Positions 28,666-36,644 of a stretch of 64,000 nucleotides of DNA are shown here, one piece after another (positions within the stretch are counted from its first letter, which is position 1; each line of letters begins with the position of its first letter). The position numbers were made by a program, and so were the translations under genes. Under the pieces are notes generated by a model. That model had not been told where the DNA came from and searched no databases. It saw nothing but the letters and a program-made list of their open reading frames with translations. The stretch comes from Dendronalium phyllosphericum CENA369 (lineage in GTDB: Bacteria; Cyanobacteriota; Cyanobacteriia; Cyanobacteriales; Nostocaceae), in NCBI RefSeq assembly GCF_016056275.1, contig NZ_JAECZA010000002.1, positions 60,163-124,162 of the forward strand, read 5' to 3'.

Positions 28666-30033
28666 CTATTCTTTTTTCTCCTCGTCTCCCAACATTCGCA
28701 ATAATTTTCTCGCCACTAAAACACCAACCACTCCTGCACCAACTATTTCCACTGCTTGCACGACTTTTTTACCTACATCTTGCGGGTCGATGTGTTGGTG
28801 AAAAATCTCTTCATCTACCCATTCAGTTGTGGCTTTAAAATCATGAATTGGCGTTGGTAATAGAGTTAAATAAGTGCCCTGACGGATTAAATGTGCGGGT
28901 TCGCCTGCAACTTCAAAAACATTAAATAAGTTAGCAGCAGCATCATTTATTCCCAATTTCAAAAGCGTTCCTCGGATATTAACTTTAACAGGTTTGAGTT
29001 CTTCTCCGAAAGCGATCGCTTTCAAATTCCTCGCAATATTAGCTCCTTGTTGATAAGCTACTTGGGCTGTAGGTGGTAGTGAATAATCCCGAACTGCCGC
29101 ACAATCACCGCCAGCAAAAACTTCTGGAAAGTCGAGCAATTGCATGGTGGGAGTGACTAAGGGACGGTTATGCCGATCCCGATGTTCTTTAGGAATCGGT
29201 AACTCTTGAATCAGGGGATGGATGGAAGTACCAGCTGCCCAGATTGTGGTGTATGTTGGCAATGTTTGAACTTGACCGTTGCTCTGATATTCAATTGCGT
29301 TGGAGCGGACAGCAGTAGCTTCTGCTCCCGTAATGATTTCAATTGGTACAGTGCGTTTTTGTAATTCTTTTTCGGCAGTTGGACGTAGTGGATCGTTAAT
29401 ATCGCCATCAAGAATGTTTTGACCGTGATTGAGTAAAATCACCCGGATTTCACTAAAATCGCCTCCCAAAGCACCATACCACTCTGGAAGAAAATCCCCT
29501 AGAGTGGCTGCCATTTCTACGCCGGAAGCACCACCACCAACTACAACTACTGTTAATAGTTTGCGGCGTTGTTCTATATCTTCCGTTTGGATTGCTTTTT
29601 GCAAACAATCGCGTAAATGACGATCGAGCGCGATCGCATCTGCTTGCGTCCAGAATGGAAAGGCGTTTTCTTTGGCTCCCTCTACATGATGATATCCAGT
29701 GACGCTGCCTAAAGCTAATACTAAGTTGCTGTAATTGTAGGAGTTTCCTGAAGCTAAATTGACTGCCTTTTGATGCAGGTCTATTGACTGCACCGTATCT
29801 CGAACAAAAATCACACCGCTACCTTTAAGCAATTCCGAAAAACGCGGTACTACTTGGAAGGTATCCATCTCGCCATCAAAATACTCATAAAGCAACGGTT
29901 TAAAGCAAAAGCGCTCCTCTTTATCAATCAAAATAACAGAGCGAGGATAATGTTCGTGAGCTAGGTGTAATGCTGTAAATAACCCAGTAAAACCACCGCC
30001 GACAATCACTGTTTGATAAACTTGGCTGCTCAT
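28666..30033 (-). CDS. Type II NADH dehydrogenase (NDH-2 like)
   Basis: This single-subunit FAD enzyme is expected to pass electrons from NAD(P)H to quinone without pumping protons. The start at 30033 (MSSQVYQTVIVGGGFTGLF) is chosen because TTGGAGAG lies just upstream; a longer frame starts at 30066. It has 455 residues, with FAD motif GGGFTG at 12-17, the second dinucleotide motif VVVVGGGASGVEMA, and VFAGGDCAAV near the C-terminal third. A hydrophobic C-terminal helix (AVEIVGAGVVGVLVARKLL) could anchor it to the membrane. It lies downstream of the oxidase genes on the same strand. Confidence 0.88.
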   Translation of the reverse strand: MSSQVYQTVIVGGGFTGLFTALHLAHEHYPRSVILIDKEERFCFKPLLYEYFDGEMDTFQVVPRFSELLKGSGVIFVRDTVQSIDLHQKAVNLASGNSYNYSNLVLALGSVTGYHHVEGAKENAFPFWTQADAIALDRHLRDCLQKAIQTEDIEQRRKLLTVVVVGGGASGVEMAATLGDFLPEWYGALGGDFSEIRVILLNHGQNILDGDINDPLRPTAEKELQKRTVPIEIITGAEATAVRSNAIEYQSNGQVQTLPTYTTIWAAGTSIHPLIQELPIPKEHRDRHNRPLVTPTMQLLDFPEVFAGGDCAAVRDYSLPPTAQVAYQQGANIARNLKAIAFGEELKPVKVNIRGTLLKLGINDAAANLFNVFEVAGEPAHLIRQGTYLTLLPTPIHDFKATTEWVDEEIFHQHIDPQDVGKKVVQAVEIVGAGVVGVLVARKLLRMLGDEEKKE

Positions 30034-30122
30034 AAAATACTCTCCAAGGATTAAATTGCTAAACATTTCAATTCATATTTTTTATCCTGCCAATCAGCAG
30101 AAAATAAATAATAAATGATTGG

Positions 30123-30362
30123 CTATACAAGTAAAAAGAAAGCAATAATAACGGCGCTGAGAACAATAGCAAATATAATTGCGTATTCAACTCTGCGGCT
30201 AAAAAATCCTACAGCAGCAATTAGAGCGATCGCTAATCCAAAAATGCCGATATACTGTTCTTTTTGGAGACTATGTGCAATCAGCGGGTCTTGGTTTGTA
30301 CCAGGAGGTGGAGTTTCTTGAACTGTTCTTTGGGATGGTAATTCTTGTGCTAGTAACTTCAT
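30123..30362 (-). CDS. Small membrane protein of the oxidase operon
   Basis: The 79-residue protein has a polar Pro/Gln-rich N-terminal half (residues 1-35) and two closely spaced membrane helices (about 37-54 and 58-78, YAIIFAIVLSAVIIAFFLLV). It lies between cox subunit III and the NADH dehydrogenase on the same strand, with a purine-rich AGGAAAGG ribosome-binding site. A role as a small accessory oxidase subunit is inferred from position only. Confidence 0.7.
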   Translation of the reverse strand: MKLLAQELPSQRTVQETPPPGTNQDPLIAHSLQKEQYIGIFGLAIALIAAVGFFSRRVEYAIIFAIVLSAVIIAFFLLV

Positions 30363-30398
30363 ACCTTTCCTCCTAAAAGTGATTAAAATTGAATATGT

Positions 30399-31100
30399 TT
30401 ATGCTTTCCACAGATAGAGAAGTGAGAACAAAAAGACCCAAATTACATCAACAAAGTGCCAAAATAGAGTTGTCGCACTTGCACCAAAGTGACCTTTATT
30501 ATAGTTACTGGGAATGAAGGAGCGGACAAGCATAATTATTTGCAGAATAACACCAGTAAGAACGTGCAGACCGTGGAAGCCTGTTAGTAAATAGAATGTA
30601 GAACCAACTAGCCCTGTAGTGAGCTTGAAATCGAGGTTTTTCCATTCGATTAACACATTAATTAGGAAGTAGGTTCCCATGGCGATCGTTATCAGCCACA
30701 GCCAGCGAAATTTATTTAGCCTGCCCCGCTTGAGAGCATTTTCTGCTGGTTGAATAACAAAGCTACTGGAAAGCAGCACCACTGTGCTAATAATTACAGC
30801 ACGAGACAATTCTGGCCCCGACACACCAGGTGGTAGCCAATCTTTTGAGTGCGTAGTTCGCAGCGCAATATATATCAAAATAAAACTCAAAAAAATTAAG
30901 CTTTCAGAGAGCAAGAACACCGTAAACCCAAACATTCCTTTGCCATGATGGTCTTCATGACTACCACCACCACTTGGCAAAAAGCGTTGTAACCAATTTG
31001 GTAAACGTCGTCGCCACCGCTCAAAACGAATGGGACTTTCATCTATATGAATGGAGCCACTTTGTTGGATGTTACGAAGTTGAAATATGCGACGTTGCAT
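30399..31100 (-). CDS. coxC: Heme-copper oxidase subunit III
   Basis: The 233-residue membrane protein has about five helices. Family signatures are GMFGFTVFLLSESLIFLSF, STFYLLTGFHGLHVLTGVI and the C-terminal LFWHFVDVIWVFLFSLLYL. Subunit III stabilises the catalytic core of aa3-type oxidases. An N-terminal cytoplasmic extension of about 50 residues (MQRRIFQLRNIQQSG) is longer than usual. It follows subunit I after a spacer of 104 bases that contains palindromic repeats. Confidence 0.93.
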   Translation of the reverse strand: MQRRIFQLRNIQQSGSIHIDESPIRFERWRRRLPNWLQRFLPSGGGSHEDHHGKGMFGFTVFLLSESLIFLSFILIYIALRTTHSKDWLPPGVSGPELSRAVIISTVVLLSSSFVIQPAENALKRGRLNKFRWLWLITIAMGTYFLINVLIEWKNLDFKLTTGLVGSTFYLLTGFHGLHVLTGVILQIIMLVRSFIPSNYNKGHFGASATTLFWHFVDVIWVFLFSLLYLWKA

Positions 31101-31107
31101 GATTTTG

Positions 31108-31173
31108 GAAAGAAGCGATTAATCGCATCTGTACAAGAGTTCGCAGTAGAGACGCGATGAATCGCGTCTGTAG
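31108..31173. repeat. Two palindromic repeats of the GAGACGCGAT family
   Basis: A degenerate copy (31110-31136, GAAGCGATTAATCGCATCTG) is followed by a good copy (31146-31173, GTAGAGACGCGATGAATCGC...). Both lie between the coxC and coxA genes, inside the operon. Confidence 0.75.
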
Positions 31174-31204
31174 TTTTCCCAATACCCAATCCCTAGCGTC
31201 CTGA

Positions 31205-32875
31205 CTAGTCATCGTCAGTAGGTTCCACTACTGAGTATTTGGGATCGCCGTAGTCGTAGGGAGGTCTTTTGACAATTGGAATCACCTCAAAGTTTTCTGG
31301 CGGGGGGGGTGAGGAGGTTGTCCATTCTAAACCGGTGGCGTGCCAAGGGTTATCAACCGCTCTTGGGCCGTATAACCACGAACCCACAATGTTAGCAATA
31401 AAGGGTAGCGTAGATACCCCTAGTAAAAATGCCCCCAGGCTAGCGATAACATTCCATCCTTGATACTGTGGGTCGTAGGAGGAAATTCGGCGCACCATGC
31501 CCTGTATGCCAAGTGGGTGCATAGGGAAAAAGGTGAGGTTAGCACCAATAAAGGTTAACCAGAAATGCAGCTTGCCCCAACCTTCAGCGTACATTCTTCC
31601 AGTGATTTTGGGAAACCAGAAGTAAATGGCTGCGAAGATTGCCATTGTGATGGTATTGAAAACAATGTAGTGGAAATGACCCACTACAAAGTAGGTGTTG
31701 TGAACGTGAATATCAAATGGCACTGCTGCAAGCATCACACCAGTCACACCACCGAAAATAAACATCGCTGCACCTCCCATCGCAAACAGCATGGGTGTCT
31801 CTAAGTGCAGCTTGCTTTTCCAAACTGTAGCAGTCCAACCAAATGCTTTTACCCCAGTAGGTACAGCAACTAACATCGAAGTAACCATAAAAGTCATTCG
31901 CATCCAGCTAGGGGTAGCACTGGTGAACATGTGATGCACCCAAACAAAGATGCTCACTAAAGCAATGCCTAAAGAAGCAATTGCTAATGACCGGTAGCCA
32001 AACAAGGGATTGCGAGAAAAAGCAGGTAGAACCTCCGCAAAAATCCCGAAGGCTGGCAGCGCCATGATGTAAACTGCTGGATGAGAGTAAAACCAAAATA
32101 GGTGTTGATAAAGAATTGGATCGCCACCCTCTTGAGGTTTAAAGAAGTTTGTCCCGAAAGCGAGGTCAAATAAAAGCAGTAGCAATGCAGCTGTTAAAGA
32201 AGGCAAATTAATTAGCTGCAACAACTGGGCGCTGAGAACTGACCAAACAAACACAGGCATCCGAAAAAATGTCATTCCTGGGGCGCGCATCCAAAAAATG
32301 GTAGTGACAAAGTTGATGGCTCCCATGATTGAAGAAATACCTATCAGCAGCAAACTCACAATCCACAGGAATTCACCGTTAATAGGTTGATTGGGCGGAA
32401 TTTGCAAACTAATTGGTGGATAAGACCACCAACCAGACTGCGCGGTTCCATTGGGTAGCAAGAAGCTAGATAATAACAAAATACTCGCTGGTGGAATCAT
32501 CCAAAAAGAGATGGCATTCAGCAGAGGAAATGCCATATCCCGCGCTCCAATCATCAGCGGTACTAAGTAGTTAGAAATACCAGCGTTGAACGGGATAATC
32601 CATAAGAAAATCATGATTGTCCCGTGCATGGTAAATAAGCCGTTGTACAAAGGACGGTCAACGACATTCAATTCCGGGGTGAGTAATTCGGCACGAATAA
32701 TCATTGCCAACAGCCCACCGATGAGAAAGAAAATGAAGGTTGTCAGTATGTATTGAACGCCAATCACCTTATGATCGGTGCTGAAGCTAAAGTATGACCG
32801 CCAGTTATTTAGATTTTTGTGAGAGTTTTCCGAATGGCTAGCCCCAGTCATATTTTCAGGAGAATCATGTGTCAT
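31205..32875 (-). CDS. coxA: Heme-copper oxidase subunit I, A2-type
   Basis: This is the catalytic subunit with 12 membrane helices over 556 residues. Heme and CuB ligands are present: MHGT (His84), WFYSHPAVYI (His265 and Tyr269), VWVHHMFTSATP and VVGHFHYIVFN. The helix VI motif is YSHPAV in place of the usual GHPEV, so the D-channel glutamate is missing and the enzyme falls in the A2 group that uses a Tyr-Ser pair. The gene overlaps subunit II by 11 bases. Together with the altered subunit II it looks like the cyanobacterial alternative respiratory terminal oxidase (Cox3/ARTO type). Confidence 0.95.
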   Translation of the reverse strand: MTHDSPENMTGASHSENSHKNLNNWRSYFSFSTDHKVIGVQYILTTFIFFLIGGLLAMIIRAELLTPELNVVDRPLYNGLFTMHGTIMIFLWIIPFNAGISNYLVPLMIGARDMAFPLLNAISFWMIPPASILLLSSFLLPNGTAQSGWWSYPPISLQIPPNQPINGEFLWIVSLLLIGISSIMGAINFVTTIFWMRAPGMTFFRMPVFVWSVLSAQLLQLINLPSLTAALLLLLFDLAFGTNFFKPQEGGDPILYQHLFWFYSHPAVYIMALPAFGIFAEVLPAFSRNPLFGYRSLAIASLGIALVSIFVWVHHMFTSATPSWMRMTFMVTSMLVAVPTGVKAFGWTATVWKSKLHLETPMLFAMGGAAMFIFGGVTGVMLAAVPFDIHVHNTYFVVGHFHYIVFNTITMAIFAAIYFWFPKITGRMYAEGWGKLHFWLTFIGANLTFFPMHPLGIQGMVRRISSYDPQYQGWNVIASLGAFLLGVSTLPFIANIVGSWLYGPRAVDNPWHATGLEWTTSSPPPPENFEVIPIVKRPPYDYGDPKYSVVEPTDDD

Positions 32876-33791
32876 TATTCACTTTCCTTTCACCAGCAAC
32901 AACGGAAGATCGAGCTGGTGTGACAGTGTACCAACTAGTTTTAAAAAATGTCTTTGGTGGTTGGGTATACTCTGCAACTGCTTGATTTGTGCTTGGAGTT
33001 GGTTCGCCAGCAGCAGTCTGGGTAAGCCATTGGTTATATGCTTGTTGAGATTCAACGTATACATTCGTTTCCATCAAAGCAAAGTAAGTACCGCTGAATA
33101 GAGAATCTTTTAAATGGTATTTGCCTGGATGAATAGGCGTTAGTACGAGATCGATATTGCGTTCCGGGACAATATACTGCTGCAAGCGGAATTCTGGGAC
33201 GTAAAAACTGTGGAGTACGTCTTTGGCGTGCATATTTAAACGAGTAGAAACGTTTACGGGTAGGTGTAATTCGTGGCTGGTGACATTATTTGGATAGCGA
33301 AAAGACCAATCCCACTGCTTTACAAAGACTTCAATAGTTTCAGATGCGGGTTTAGGAACATCGCTGATTTCTGCGGCATAGACTTTTTCAGTCTCTAGAG
33401 GCAGATGCAAATGTACAATTTGCTGTAAACCTAAGATATTTAACTGCTGATAAATATTGAAACCTTGGAAAGCAATCCACAACACTAGTATAGTTGGGGT
33501 TGCTGTCCACAGTATTTCTAGCCTCACATCACCTCTAGAGGGGTGTCCTTCGCTGTAGTCTTTTGGAGATGCTCGGAAAAAAAGTACCGAATACACCATC
33601 ATGCCAACAAGCCCAAGGAAGATGAACGCTCCTACTGAGACTAAAAAGCTAAATAAATAATCTACCTTTTGTGCTTCTGCTGTAGCTTCAGGAGGCATCC
33701 AAGAATAGGACAACTGCCCAATCCAGTGACTGACAACGAGCAACACTGCTATATAAGCAGCTATTACTAAATATTCCAAAAATCTAAACAT
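32865..33791 (-). CDS. coxB: Oxidase subunit II lacking the CuA site (ARTO-type)
   Basis: The 308-residue protein has two membrane helices (about 8-25 and 47-72) and a cupredoxin domain. The CuA motif C-x-E-x-C-G-x-x-H-x-x-M reads DSLFSGTYFALM at 229-240, so both Cys and one His are gone; His194 and Met240 remain. Without CuA the enzyme cannot take electrons from cytochrome c in the usual way and is likely a quinol oxidase. This is the known hallmark of the alternative respiratory terminal oxidase of cyanobacteria. Subunit I follows with an 11-base overlap. Confidence 0.93.
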   Translation of the reverse strand: MFRFLEYLVIAAYIAVLLVVSHWIGQLSYSWMPPEATAEAQKVDYLFSFLVSVGAFIFLGLVGMMVYSVLFFRASPKDYSEGHPSRGDVRLEILWTATPTILVLWIAFQGFNIYQQLNILGLQQIVHLHLPLETEKVYAAEISDVPKPASETIEVFVKQWDWSFRYPNNVTSHELHLPVNVSTRLNMHAKDVLHSFYVPEFRLQQYIVPERNIDLVLTPIHPGKYHLKDSLFSGTYFALMETNVYVESQQAYNQWLTQTAAGEPTPSTNQAVAEYTQPPKTFFKTSWYTVTPARSSVVAGERKVNNDT

Positions 33792-33815
33792 AAAATTCGA
33801 GAAATTCTCGTTTAA

Positions 33816-34421
33816 TTATTTGAGCAGTATATTTTGGTTTGCGCCTTCTCGGATTAACTCAGCCGCCGTAACGTGAATCCCGAACTCCTCACCCAGGTGC
33901 GCCCCTAAAGTTCCGTGGGCATACAAAATACCTAATATGGCAACACCTGCTAATAAGTAGCTCCACTGCACTTGTCTTGAGGTATCCTTGCGCCAGCGAT
34001 AGCGTTGCAAACCTCTCCATACAGTCATGGCAACAAAGATCCCCAGCAGTAAAATACCACCTATACCATGTAAAAGCATTGTCCAACCAGGACTCAATCC
34101 CCAATCGCTCTTTTGATTAACTGCTGGGTTTGCTAGTAGTAGCTCGAAAAAACCAAATGCAACGGTGAAAAAGGTGACAGCGGTTGCTCCTACTAGATTG
34201 TACCAGCCAACATCAAAGAAGCTAGAACGAATGGCAGGAAGGGCCAGAAATTTGAAGATAGGTCGTTCTATAGGAAAAAGCGTTCCTGCTATGTCGAATA
34301 AGATGGCAATGATGAATAAACCTAACGTTAAATGCACCAACTGCGGATGCATAGGAATTTCGTAAGGTAGTCCGTTTGCACCCAGCCGCAATCTCAATTG
34401 GTCGATTAGTTGCGAGTTCAT
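33816..34421 (-). CDS. DUF2231 membrane protein, second of pair
   Basis: The 201-residue protein has four predicted membrane helices. The segments PMHPQLVHLTLGLFIIAILFDIAGT and YAHGTLGAHLGEEFGIHVT fit DUF2231, a family with conserved His residues that may bind heme. Its start overlaps the stop of the preceding DUF2231 gene by 4 bases, and subunit II begins 24 bases downstream. Paired DUF2231 genes before coxBAC are typical of cyanobacterial alternative oxidase operons; their role is not established. Confidence 0.85.
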   Translation of the reverse strand: MNSQLIDQLRLRLGANGLPYEIPMHPQLVHLTLGLFIIAILFDIAGTLFPIERPIFKFLALPAIRSSFFDVGWYNLVGATAVTFFTVAFGFFELLLANPAVNQKSDWGLSPGWTMLLHGIGGILLLGIFVAMTVWRGLQRYRWRKDTSRQVQWSYLLAGVAILGILYAHGTLGAHLGEEFGIHVTAAELIREGANQNILLK

Positions 34422-34912
34422 CGTGAGACTCCTTGCTTCATAGCTTCAACTACAGGTTCAACATGCAACCCGTATACCCAAAAGAGTTTGCTTCCCAGAT
34501 ATTCTTGCAAGAACACTAAACAAATCAAAAATGTTGCTACACCAAGGTAAGCAGGTGATATCTTCAAAGGATTGCGGTTGCGAATCACAAAACGCCAAGC
34601 TGTAATAGCAACAACAAGCGCCCCTAGCGACCAACCCAGAACTGTATGAAAATTTAGGGTTGGTTGGGCTGCTAGAGAGGCTTGGGCTAAACCTGCTTCA
34701 AACTGACCAAAGATAATCGCTAGGAAAATGGCTACCGAAGCGACAAACATATTCCAAAAACTTACTTCTAACAAACGCGTATTACGGGTAAAATAGCCAA
34801 CTAGATCGCAGAAAAATGAAAAAAACACCATCGCAATCACAAAGTGGACGATGATGGGGTGCATAGGGTCGGGGTATGGCAGATTTTGGCTATTGAGAGG
34901 CAGAGCAGACAT
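34418..34912 (-). CDS. DUF2231 membrane protein, first of pair
   Basis: This 164-residue protein is the first gene of the oxidase operon. It has four hydrophobic segments and the sequence DPMHPIIVHFVIAMVFFSFFCDLVGYF, parallel to its downstream paralogue. Conserved His residues in MHP and VHF could bind heme. A GAAAAAGCA stretch lies just before the ATG. A long AT-rich region upstream (34913-35831) should contain the operon promoter. Confidence 0.85.
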   Translation of the reverse strand: MSALPLNSQNLPYPDPMHPIIVHFVIAMVFFSFFCDLVGYFTRNTRLLEVSFWNMFVASVAIFLAIIFGQFEAGLAQASLAAQPTLNFHTVLGWSLGALVVAITAWRFVIRNRNPLKISPAYLGVATFLICLVFLQEYLGSKLFWVYGLHVEPVVEAMKQGVSR

Positions 34913-35831
34913 TGCTTTTTCCTGATGGTATCAAAAGGCTATGAAGGCTTCTTTTAGTCAAAATAAGATTAAGCGTTAAGTTTTTTATGTATCTTTTTAC
35001 AAATGCTAGTAGAATAACAATACTTTAAAAGTATCTATTTTTAAATAAATTTTTTCTAAAAAATAGAAGAAAACACACTGTCCTAGGTATGATTTATCTA
35101 AAATTAAATAAATATTAGTAAACTTGACTATATCTATTATTGTAAAACTCACTATGAAAAGTCGATAAATAGAGTTTAAAACAATTTTTATCAAAACAAA
35201 ATTTAAGATTCAGGAGGAAAATGGTTAGGGAAGTTTCCTCTGTAAAACTGCTGTCCGGAATTTAATTTTAAATTCCTCATCCAATCTATGATTTTTAGCC
35301 TGCTACTAGCAAAAATTTTGCGGTAAGGTTTCTTTTGGCAGAAAACTCATGAATACATTTGTGGTTTTGAATATCCCTTGCTCTTATTTTTACTTCTGAA
35401 GTCTGCTTCAATCTCTTAATTTTTGAGCACAAAAATTAATTTTTTTATTAATAAAACGATATAAAAAAATTAATTTTCATCAAATCTATATTTTTATGGA
35501 AATACAAAGTGCTACTGACTACTTAAAATAAAAATATCATCAAATAATGAAATAAAAATGAAATTTTTTTCAATCTTTAGTTAGATATGTTTATTACCCC
35601 AACAGCTAGAAGCGATCGCCGCTGCCAACCTCTACAGTAATGCCAGAATTCACATAAACTGCTGTAATATTTTAAGTATGTTAAAAGTATAATTTAGTAT
35701 AGTAATGTCAGAATCAGTTGGGCAAGCAGCTCTATAATCAATTAGGCTGTGCGATCGCTTATCCCACCTAAATTTTACTGTCAGTTTTTCGATATTAATT
35801 ATACTTAAGCCCTACAATCTAAATAAACACT
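34913..35831. other. AT-rich divergent promoter region
   Basis: It separates the oxidase operon from the sugar-metabolism genes. It is strongly AT-rich with almost no HIP1 sites. At 35212-35265 a perfect AGGAGG is followed after 3 bases by an ATG and 14 codons (MVREVSSVKLLSGI); the spacing is short, so translation is doubtful. Nothing else was recognised. Confidence 0.5.
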
Positions 35832-36644
35832 ATGAGCTATTCTCCTTACCTCCTCAAAGGTCAAAAAGCACTTGTAACAGGTGCTAGTTCTGGCATTGGT
35901 GAAGCTATAGCTCGCTATTTAGCTTCTTCAGGTGCAGCAGTAGTTGTCAACTATCATTCTGAAGGTGAATCAGCCGAAAAAATTGTCGATGATATCAAGG
36001 CTGCAAAAGGAGAAGCATTTGCTTTTCAAGCGGATGTCAGCAAAGAAGACCAAGTAAAAGCCATGTTTAGCAAGATGTTCCAGGAATTTGGTACTATTGA
36101 TATTTTGGTAAACAACGCAGGTTTGCAAAAAGATTCACCTCTTGTAGATATGAGCCTCGACCAATGGAATGCAGTCATTGGGATCAATCTCACCGGACAA
36201 TTCTTGTGCGCGCGGGAAGCTGCAAAAGAATTCTTGCGTCGAGGTGTGAAACCTGATATTTCTTGTGCGGCAGGTAAAATTATTTGCATGAGTTCAGTGC
36301 ATGAGGTGATTCCTTGGGCGGGTCATGTTAATTATGCTGCTAGCAAAGGCGGTATTAATATGATGATGCGAAGTATTGCCCAAGAACTTGCTCCCCACAA
36401 AATTCGCGTTAATAGTATTGCCCCTGGTGCAATTAAAACCCCCATCAATACATCAGCTTGGGATACTCCAGAGGCAGAGGCAAAGTTACTACAACTGATT
36501 CCAGCAAAACGAGTTGGTGATGTGGAAGATATTGCTAAAGCAGCAGTTTGGTTGGCTTCTGATGACTCAGATTATGTCAACGGGGCAACAATTTTTGTAG
36601 ACGGTGGCATGACTTTGTATCCAGGGTTTGCGGGGAATGGTTGA
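35832..36644 (+). CDS. Short-chain dehydrogenase, glucose 1-dehydrogenase-like
   Basis: This classical SDR has 270 residues: TGASSGIGEAIARYL (NAD(P)-binding) at about 16-30, LVNNAG, the catalytic SSVHEVIPWAGHVNYAASK with Ser, Tyr and Lys, then VNSIAPGAIKTP and the C-terminal NGATIFVDGGMTLYPGF. The sequence resembles bacterial glucose 1-dehydrogenases, and the neighbours (glucan debranching enzyme, glucoamylase) support glucose as substrate; this is inference. The debranching gene starts at its stop codon (TGATG). Confidence 0.88.
   Translation: MSYSPYLLKGQKALVTGASSGIGEAIARYLASSGAAVVVNYHSEGESAEKIVDDIKAAKGEAFAFQADVSKEDQVKAMFSKMFQEFGTIDILVNNAGLQKDSPLVDMSLDQWNAVIGINLTGQFLCAREAAKEFLRRGVKPDISCAAGKIICMSSVHEVIPWAGHVNYAASKGGINMMMRSIAQELAPHKIRVNSIAPGAIKTPINTSAWDTPEAEAKLLQLIPAKRVGDVEDIAKAAVWLASDDSDYVNGATIFVDGGMTLYPGFAGNG

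Noticed and set aside
35221..35265. Fourteen-codon frame after a perfect AGGAGG
   Set aside because: The ribosome-binding site is only 3 bases from the ATG and nothing supports a leader peptide; noted only under the intergenic region.
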